Assembly (NCBI GenBank): GCA_025618425.1
Contig: CM046847.1
Span: forward strand, 2,638,259-2,702,258
Length of the DNA: 64,000 bases
From: Heliocidaris tuberculata
Taxonomy: Eukaryota > Echinodermata > Echinoidea > Camarodonta > Echinometridae
Direction: 5' to 3'
Part shown: positions 61,984-64,000 of the stretch, piece by piece
Numbering within the stretch: the stretch's first letter is position 1
How the letters are laid out: every line of letters starts with the position of its first letter
The notes under the pieces: generated by a model
The model's database searches: none
Told to the model about the DNA's origin: nothing
Seen by the model: the letters and a program-made list of their open reading frames with translations, nothing else
Translations under genes and position numbers: made by a program

Positions 61984-62873
61984 GGAAGGGGAGTGAAAGG
62001 GGAGATAGTTGGCATGAGAGGATAATGAGGGAGAGACATTAAGAGAGAAAAAAAAATACGGAAGAATGAATATGGAGAGATGGTTAAAAATAAAGTTGAG
62101 TTTTGGCCATGCGAGACCAATGTGAAAGAAACTGTCTCCAAGCCATTTGGAAAGGTTGATACATAAGAATTGGTGTGTGCTGAACAATTTTGGAATCACC
62201 AAAATCAGAAGAAATTGGCTCAGTCCTGAGAGTCACAATGCACTGCACACAGAAATGAGTAGTGGGACTACACACATGTTCGGCCTGAACATTTAAGCTG
62301 TTTCTTGTCATATTTTGAATGTGAGGGCATTTAAAGAGCAATCCTTTTCAGGGAACATTTCTACTATATGATTATCTTCCGAACTGATATAAAGAGGATG
62401 AGAAAGCTCACAAATTATTTTTTATTTACCTTTCCCAGAAATCAACCTTCTCTTTAAATGAGGGAAGCATCAAGGGAGAGATAAAGAGCGAGAAAGGAGA
62501 GGAAAGAGGTATGTAGAAAAGTGAAAAGAATTCCTCAAATTTTCTAATTTACACACGGGGCGCACTGTTCCCTAATATCTTCAAATTTTCCGATAAAGTT
62601 TCCATTTTTTTCTTCAAAAAGGCTACTGTTGTTTATACTTTTCTGATAAGGCTCCAAAAATAAAAAATTTAAAGACAGAAATTTTGAGCAAGATTGGGTG
62701 TGACAGTCCCTCCCCTCCAGTTGCGATGCCCCGTGTTCATTTTGAATTTCCTTTATTTCCTACAAGTGGAAATTTGTTTGTGTGGGAAAGGGATCTCATT
62801 CAGATCCATAAATATTCCTTTTTGAAATGCCGCTCTTAATACGGTCTTACCTGCTGGACATATACGCTTCTAG
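37889..62873 (-). CDS. Receptor (membrane) guanylyl cyclase, 18 exons, 5' end outside the window
   Basis: Eighteen minus-strand exons join in phase to 3036 nt: 1011 residues plus TGA. Domains in order (residues counted from the first exon seen): C-terminal part of an ANF-receptor-type ligand-binding domain (1-155), TM helix (158-179), juxtamembrane (181-210), kinase-homology domain (211-515), dimerisation coiled coil (516-564), cyclase catalytic domain (565-760), polar tail (781-1011). The metal-binding aspartates ([15 protein letters not shown]), the GTP-selecting Glu and Cys ([18 protein letters not shown]) and the NTASRMES Asn/Arg are all present, so the cyclase should be active and make cGMP from GTP. 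The kinase domain lacks the HRD and DFG aspartates, as in other receptor cyclases. Architecture matches natriuretic-peptide-type receptors and sea-urchin egg-peptide receptors; the ligand is unknown. The long Ser/Pro/Asp-rich tail is unusual for vertebrate members. The signal peptide and N-terminal ligand-binding lobe lie beyond position 64000. Confidence 0.95.
38960..39051 (-). CDS. Guanylyl cyclase exon: end of catalytic domain
   Basis: Acceptor TATCCTTTGTACAG, donor AT|GTAAGT. Encodes [20 protein letters not shown], then [20 protein letters not shown] is the canonical C-terminal signature of membrane guanylyl cyclases. Confidence 0.97.
39336..39526 (-). CDS. Guanylyl cyclase exon: catalytic domain, Cys/Asn/Arg residues
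   Basis: Acceptor CTGCCTTCCCCCAG, donor AAG|GTAAGA. Encodes [40 protein letters not shown] and [15 protein letters not shown]. The Cys of RFCLFGD (guanine selection) and the Asn and Arg of NTASRMES (catalysis) are intact. Confidence 0.97.
39974..40148 (-). CDS. Guanylyl cyclase exon: catalytic domain, purine-selecting Glu and second Asp
   Basis: Acceptor CTTTATATTCTAG, donor G|GTAAGA. Encodes [40 protein letters not shown] and [10 protein letters not shown]. The Glu of VETIGDAY selects guanine over adenine, and the Asp of GDAY is the second metal ligand. Confidence 0.97.
41040..41232 (-). CDS. Guanylyl cyclase exon: catalytic domain, first metal-binding Asp
   Basis: Acceptor TTTTTCTCCGCCAG, donor AAG|GTATGT. 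Encodes [40 protein letters not shown] and [28 protein letters not shown] carries the first metal-coordinating aspartate. Confidence 0.97.
41571..41714 (-). CDS. Guanylyl cyclase exon: dimerisation coiled coil (signalling helix)
   Basis: Acceptor CATGATATCAACAG, donor GA|GTAAGT. Encodes [40 protein letters not shown] and ALLFRMLPE. This heptad-rich helix between pseudokinase and cyclase is highly conserved in receptor cyclases. Confidence 0.96.
41841..42004. repeat. (TAG)n trinucleotide microsatellite
   Basis: About 160 bp of TAG units with a short TTG patch near 41928-41940. It ends only about 58 bp from the cyclase exon at 42062, in the intron towards 41714. The apparent long Val-only reading frame here is an artefact of the repeat. 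Confidence 0.97.
42062..42260 (-). CDS. Guanylyl cyclase exon: end of kinase-homology domain
   Basis: Acceptor TTTAAACACAG, donor AG|GTAATC. Encodes [16 protein letters not shown], then [16 protein letters not shown], then [19 protein letters not shown] followed by L..+.KG is the usual C-terminal end of the pseudokinase. Confidence 0.95.
42970..43119 (-). CDS. Guanylyl cyclase exon: kinase-homology domain, APE/DVYSFG region
   Basis: Acceptor CCGCTAATCACAG, donor CGGG|GTAAGT. Encodes [32 protein letters not shown] and [17 protein letters not shown] and [13 protein letters not shown] are hallmark segments of receptor guanylyl cyclases. Confidence 0.96.
43679..43713. repeat. (AT)n microsatellite
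   Basis: About 35 bp of AT dinucleotides in a cyclase intron. Confidence 0.95.
44489..44660 (-). CDS. Guanylyl cyclase exon: kinase-homology domain, catalytic-loop equivalent
   Basis: Acceptor AAATTGCGTTTCAG, donor A|GTGAGT. Encodes [36 protein letters not shown] and a charged stretch to EVKFSK. The catalytic-loop aspartate is absent (SHGILSSS in place of HRDL) and GFG replaces DFG, so phosphotransfer is not expected; this is normal for the family. Confidence 0.95.
44927..45515. mobile_element. AAAGG-CAATCCAAC MITE, copy 2
   Basis: About 590 bp, ends AAAGGGCAATCCAACC and GAGGTTGGATTTCCCTTT, same orientation and order of segments as the copy at 34697. Lies in a cyclase intron roughly 125 bp before the foldback element at 45640. 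Confidence 0.75.
45640..46036. mobile_element. Foldback (TU/FB-like) element with 15-bp repeat arms, copy 1
   Basis: A 397-bp palindrome. The left arm is tandem copies of a ~15-bp unit CCCCCAGGACAACTA; the right arm is the same unit reversed. It begins CGTATCCGGACAAC, ends GTCCTAGAATC and is flanked by a 9-bp direct repeat GCTCTATTG (45631-45639, 46037-46045). It lies in a cyclase intron. There is no coding capacity, so it would have moved in trans. Similar 15-bp-repeat inverted arms were reported for sea-urchin TU elements (recalled). Confidence 0.85.
46689..46874 (-). CDS. Guanylyl cyclase exon: kinase-homology domain, N-lobe/hinge
   Basis: Acceptor ACATTTTCTCAAG, donor AGG|GTAAAA; 62 codons. 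Encodes [17 protein letters not shown] (usual pattern HDN-FlG-C), [20 protein letters not shown] and [13 protein letters not shown]. This is the hinge and helix-D region of receptor-cyclase pseudokinases. Confidence 0.95.
47495..47704 (-). CDS. Guanylyl cyclase exon: kinase-homology domain, N-lobe
   Basis: Acceptor CATCAAACACAG, donor GAG|GTAAGT; 70 codons, phase 0 at both ends. Contains [20 protein letters not shown] (glycine-poor ATP-loop equivalent and the VxxRK strand) and the helix [11 protein letters not shown] that leads into the next exon. Confidence 0.92.
48360..48510. repeat. GA then CT microsatellites
   Basis: AG repeats and a G-run (48360-48388) followed by about 90 bp of CT dinucleotides; the opposing GA and CT blocks can pair into a hairpin. 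Confidence 0.9.
49688..49716. repeat. (GT)n microsatellite
   Basis: About 14 GT dinucleotides in a cyclase intron. Confidence 0.95.
51186..51273 (-). CDS. Guanylyl cyclase exon: juxtamembrane segment
   Basis: Acceptor TTTTTTCTAACCAG, donor GGA|GTAAGT. Encodes [20 protein letters not shown], then [10 protein letters not shown]. The basic cluster after the membrane and the W-x-I/D-x-x-D-I pattern fit the junction between TM helix and kinase-homology domain. Confidence 0.9.
51778..51853 (-). CDS. Guanylyl cyclase exon: transmembrane helix
   Basis: Acceptor CCTATTCTTACAG, donor AAG|GTAAGC. Encodes [20 protein letters not shown], then VPVA: one uninterrupted hydrophobic helix preceded by Arg and followed by a basic residue at the junction. 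Confidence 0.93.
51960..52450. repeat. Long GA-rich tract in the cyclase intron
   Basis: About 490 bp of AGAGAG/GAAAGA/GGAGA on the plus strand, about 110 bp upstream (in transcription) of the TM exon at 51853. On the transcribed strand it is a very long polypyrimidine run leading towards the acceptor of the TM exon. Confidence 0.9.
52827..53247. mobile_element. piggyBac-like MITE (TTAA target), copy 1
   Basis: 421 bp bounded by TTAACCCTTTCGAGA and ATAGGGTTAA: TTAA at both edges followed by CCCT termini, the piggyBac signature. No coding capacity. Its interior matches the element at 55417 in reverse orientation (CCAGATGCATGAGTAGAAAG, GCAAAAATTTCTGCACACA). In a cyclase intron. Confidence 0.78.
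53388..53815. mobile_element. Palindromic MITE beside the membrane-proximal cyclase exon
   Basis: Outer inverted ends AAAGGAGGCGTTATTTCAC and GGAATAACGCCTCCTTTGA, with internal complementary words (GAACAATAGGCCCCTATACG against CTGTATGGGCCTATTGTTC; AGTGGTTCACTCAAACTC against GAGTTTGAGTGAACCACT). The arms are about 75-80 percent complementary by eye. It lies 124 bp from the exon ending at 53939. Confidence 0.75.
53866..53945 (-). repeat. Three 27-bp tandem copies of the exon-intron junction (splice donor)
   Basis: On the minus strand, TGCTTCGGTAAGAAATACGA, TGTTTCGGTAGGAAATACAA and TGCTTCGGTGGGAAATACAA start exactly 27 bp apart. Each contains TTCG|GT(A/G)(A/G)GA, with potential donors directly after 53939, 53912 and 53885. 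Because 27 is a multiple of three, use of the second or third donor adds 9 or 18 codons in frame (first insert GKKYDMICF) just outside the TM helix. Confidence 0.85.
53939..54083 (-). CDS. Guanylyl cyclase exon: membrane-proximal ectodomain
   Basis: Acceptor TCTCTTTGTCCAG, donor TTCG|GTAAGA. Encodes [20 protein letters not shown], then HSDIDWPG, then [15 protein letters not shown]. The W...P-D-P-CGFDGE-C segment is the usual end of the receptor-cyclase ectodomain. Two near-copies of the donor region follow at exact 27-bp spacing, downstream in transcription (53912 and 53885), and could extend this exon in frame. Confidence 0.93.
55417..55836. mobile_element. piggyBac-like MITE (TTAA target), copy 2
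   Basis: 420 bp bounded by TTAACCCTTTCAGGAC and TCTCGAAAGGGTTAA; reverse-oriented relative to the copy at 52827 and matching it along its length (TGTGCAGAAATTTTTGCTCT). It ends about 109 bp from a guanylyl cyclase exon. Confidence 0.8.
55945..56015 (-). CDS. Guanylyl cyclase exon: ligand-binding domain, G-TG-V-ID segment
   Basis: Acceptor TTGTTTACAG, donor CGG|GTGAGT. Encodes [20 protein letters not shown] and then LDLR. GxTGxVxID.xG.R..D..I is the expected strand-turn pattern near the end of ANF-receptor domains. Confidence 0.93.
57346..57484 (-). CDS. Guanylyl cyclase exon: ligand-binding domain, LYDAV segment
   Basis: Acceptor CATCTTTTGATAG. Encodes [20 protein letters not shown], then a variable stretch, then [22 protein letters not shown] is diagnostic of ANF-receptor ligand-binding domains. 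The donor GTTAGC is weak, but its phase matches the next exon. Confidence 0.92.
57750..58670 (+). pseudogene. Degenerate non-LTR retrotransposon (LINE) reverse-transcriptase fragment
   Basis: Translation in shifting frames gives [13 protein letters not shown] (RT palm motif), [11 protein letters not shown] in place of the catalytic F/YADD box, [40 protein letters not shown] and, near the end, [20 protein letters not shown]. Several frameshifts, a changed catalytic box and two low-complexity A/C insertions show it is dead. It looks like the 3' part of a Jockey/CR1-like ORF2. It sits inside the guanylyl cyclase intron between 57484 and 61000, antisense to that gene. Confidence 0.85.
58970..59247 (-). 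mobile_element. tRNA-derived SINE
   Basis: On the minus strand it begins GTAGAGGTGTTGTTGTCTAG, has a tRNA-like head with B box GGGGTTCGAATCCCTGGC, a core CCAGGTGAGGTAAATGGGTA and a tail of ATT repeats at its low-coordinate end. It sits in a cyclase intron. An intact tRNA gene is unlikely: the acceptor ends do not pair and the body is too long. Confidence 0.78.
59250..60993. other. Cyclase intron, unique sequence
   Basis: AT-rich, with no repeat family or exon recognised in about 1.7 kb. Confidence 0.5.
61000..61087 (-). CDS. Guanylyl cyclase exon: ligand-binding domain
   Basis: Acceptor TGTCTCCTCCAG, donor AAG|GTAAGT. Encodes [20 protein letters not shown] then PPHSVESPK, corresponding to the segment just before the conserved AYLYDAV of ANF-receptor domains. 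Ends in phase 0. Confidence 0.85.
61343..61806. mobile_element. Foldback (TU/FB-like) element with 15-bp repeat arms, copy 2
   Basis: A 464-bp palindrome closely matching the element at 45640, with the same termini (CGTATCCGG...CCTAGAATC) and the same 15-bp unit in both arms. Flanked by a 9-bp direct repeat AGAAAAAAG (61334-61342, 61807-61815). It differs in the number of units per arm, as expected from slippage. Inserted in the next-to-first cyclase intron seen, inside a GA-rich tract. Confidence 0.87.
62851..62873 (-). CDS. Guanylyl cyclase exon (23-nt microexon, most 5' seen)
   Basis: Acceptor CCCTTTCACACACAG, donor AG|GTAAGA. Encodes LEAYMSS plus two bases of the next Ser codon. It is the only 5' partner I found for the next exon, with both splice sites good and the phase exact. 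At 23 nt it is unusually small, so confidence is moderate. Confidence 0.6.
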
Positions 62874-63290
62874 CTGTGTGTGAAAGGGTAACCGAACATG
62901 ACTAACATGTCTAACATGGCTAATGGAAGGTTTAAACTACTTGAGAAGCGAAGACATATTCTGAATTCTTATTTATAAGCCATAATACGTATCCCCCGGG
63001 AAACCTTCATTTCCACTTTTCAGGTCTTTTTTTTTTAGTTCCATAAAATCCTCATTATGTCGAAAGGATGCACAAACTTTATACGAGATATACGTAAAAC
63101 TCTTTATTGCGTTTGTACATTAATATACCTCTTCATATAATGAAATATGGTTTGTTCTGATAATATTTTGTTCGATTAAATGGTAATAGTAAATTCTAGT
63201 AATGACTGAAAATAAATTCACACATGCAGAATCCACGAAACTTATATTTCATGTTCAATCTACAATTTCATAAGGGCCATGTAATGTATG

Positions 63291-63641
63291 TAGAGGTGTC
63301 GTAGTCGTGTGGTTTAATCACTTGACTGGGAATGCAAAGGTCGTGAGTTCGAACCCCGGCACGGCACTTATGCCCTTAAGCAAGGCATTTATCTACATTG
63401 CTCCTCTCCACCCAGGTGTTAAATGGGTACCCGGTAGGATGCGAACGTCATTGTGGGTAGATTAGCATGTGCGCGCTTGGAAACAGGCGACTGGCTGGAA
63501 TACTCCCCAGAGGAGTGGAGAATGTACACTGTAATGTGCAGAATCGCAATTTGAATCCAGTGACTGGGTTAATAATGCTGTAAGCGCTTTGGTCGGTTAC
63601 ATTGTAACTGGTAAGCCGCTACATAAGAAACAGCTATTATT
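63291..63641 (+). mobile_element. tRNA-derived SINE, longer relative of the one at 58970
   Basis: Head TAGAGGTGTCGTAGTCGTGT, B box GTGAGTTCGAACCCCGGC, core CACCCAGGTGTTAAATGGGT shared with the SINE at 58970, a longer 3' body, and a tail CTATTATTAT. Confidence 0.78.
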
Positions 63642-63874
63642 ATACGCCATTCTGCTAAACTAACTCAATGTATTTGGTCATCGCATCGATATAAATTGGG
63701 GTAATTAGTTTGCTACCGAACAATTAAAATTAATGAGAATTATTTGGTATAATGTCCATTGTGTATTCAAGCAAAGTTACAAGGCCGACCCTAGCATATT
63801 CCCTCTATACAGTAGTAGCCTTATCATGCCATGCTTGCTATAGTTTTCTTATAAAATCTTAATTAGGAGTACTG

Positions 63875-64000
63875 GGCCCCGTTGCATAAAACTTACCATT
63901 AACGGTAACTTTGCCATCAATGGTAACTCAAATGGAAACCTTGATTTTGATTGGCTGTTGAAGGATGTTACCATGGTAGTTACCATTGATATCAGAGTTA
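63875..64000. mobile_element. Palindromic hairpin element, cut by the window edge
   Basis: Begins GGGCCCCGTTGCATAAAACT, continues with ACCATTAACGGTAACT words, contains GATTTTGATTGGCTG, and its second arm (GTTACCATGGTAGTTACC) runs to the last base. Same layout as the element at 32.7 kb but with different arm words. Confidence 0.7.

Overview
This is eukaryotic DNA from a metazoan nuclear genome. Coding sequence is split into small exons with GT-AG introns, and the intervening DNA is AT-rich and full of microsatellites, G/C homopolymer runs and short palindromic (MITE-like) elements. An echinoderm, most likely a sea urchin, fits best. The reasons are the receptor guanylyl cyclase, the tRNA-derived SINEs, and two foldback elements whose long inverted repeats are built of 15-bp direct repeats, as recalled for sea-urchin TU elements. 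The species assignment is inference; I ran no search. All gene models were built by hand from splice sites and reading-frame phase.

Layout. (1) 1-3.9 kb: one orphan candidate exon on the plus strand (1686-1817), a trinucleotide microsatellite, and five degenerate copies of a ~235-bp tandem repeat ending about 300 bp before the first coding exon of the next gene. (2) 3983-15922, plus strand: a complete seven-exon gene for a 415-residue type II membrane protein of the ST8Sia (alpha-2,8-sialyltransferase) family, with sialyl motifs L, S, III and VS. (3) 15.9-24.7 kb: repeat-rich DNA with several palindromic elements, an ancient foldback element, a rearranged ~240-bp repeat cluster and a SINE with an 18-bp target duplication. 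(4) 24755-29721, plus strand: two phase-compatible exons encoding an unrecognised 206-residue alpha/beta-looking protein, or the C-terminal part of a longer one. (5) 29.7-37.9 kb: intergenic DNA with MITEs. (6) 62873-37889, minus strand: 18 in-phase exons of a receptor guanylyl cyclase (ligand-binding domain, TM helix, pseudokinase domain, dimerisation coiled coil, catalytic cyclase, long polar tail). Its 5' end lies beyond the right edge of the window. Its introns carry foldback elements, piggyBac-like MITEs, SINEs, a dead LINE fragment and many GA/CT tracts.

The sialyltransferase would act in the Golgi on sialylated glycans; the cyclase would make cGMP at the plasma membrane on ligand binding. 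Nothing in the sequence ties the two pathways together, and their proximity looks incidental.

The observations most worth checking are: three exact 27-bp-spaced copies of a splice-donor region just outside the cyclase TM segment, which would allow in-frame 9- or 18-residue insertions; tandem hairpin elements with identical cores but different, mutually complementary arms; two foldback elements with intact 9-bp target duplications; and a sialyltransferase motif L with Met-Asn-Asn where ST8Sia enzymes normally have Cys-Asn.
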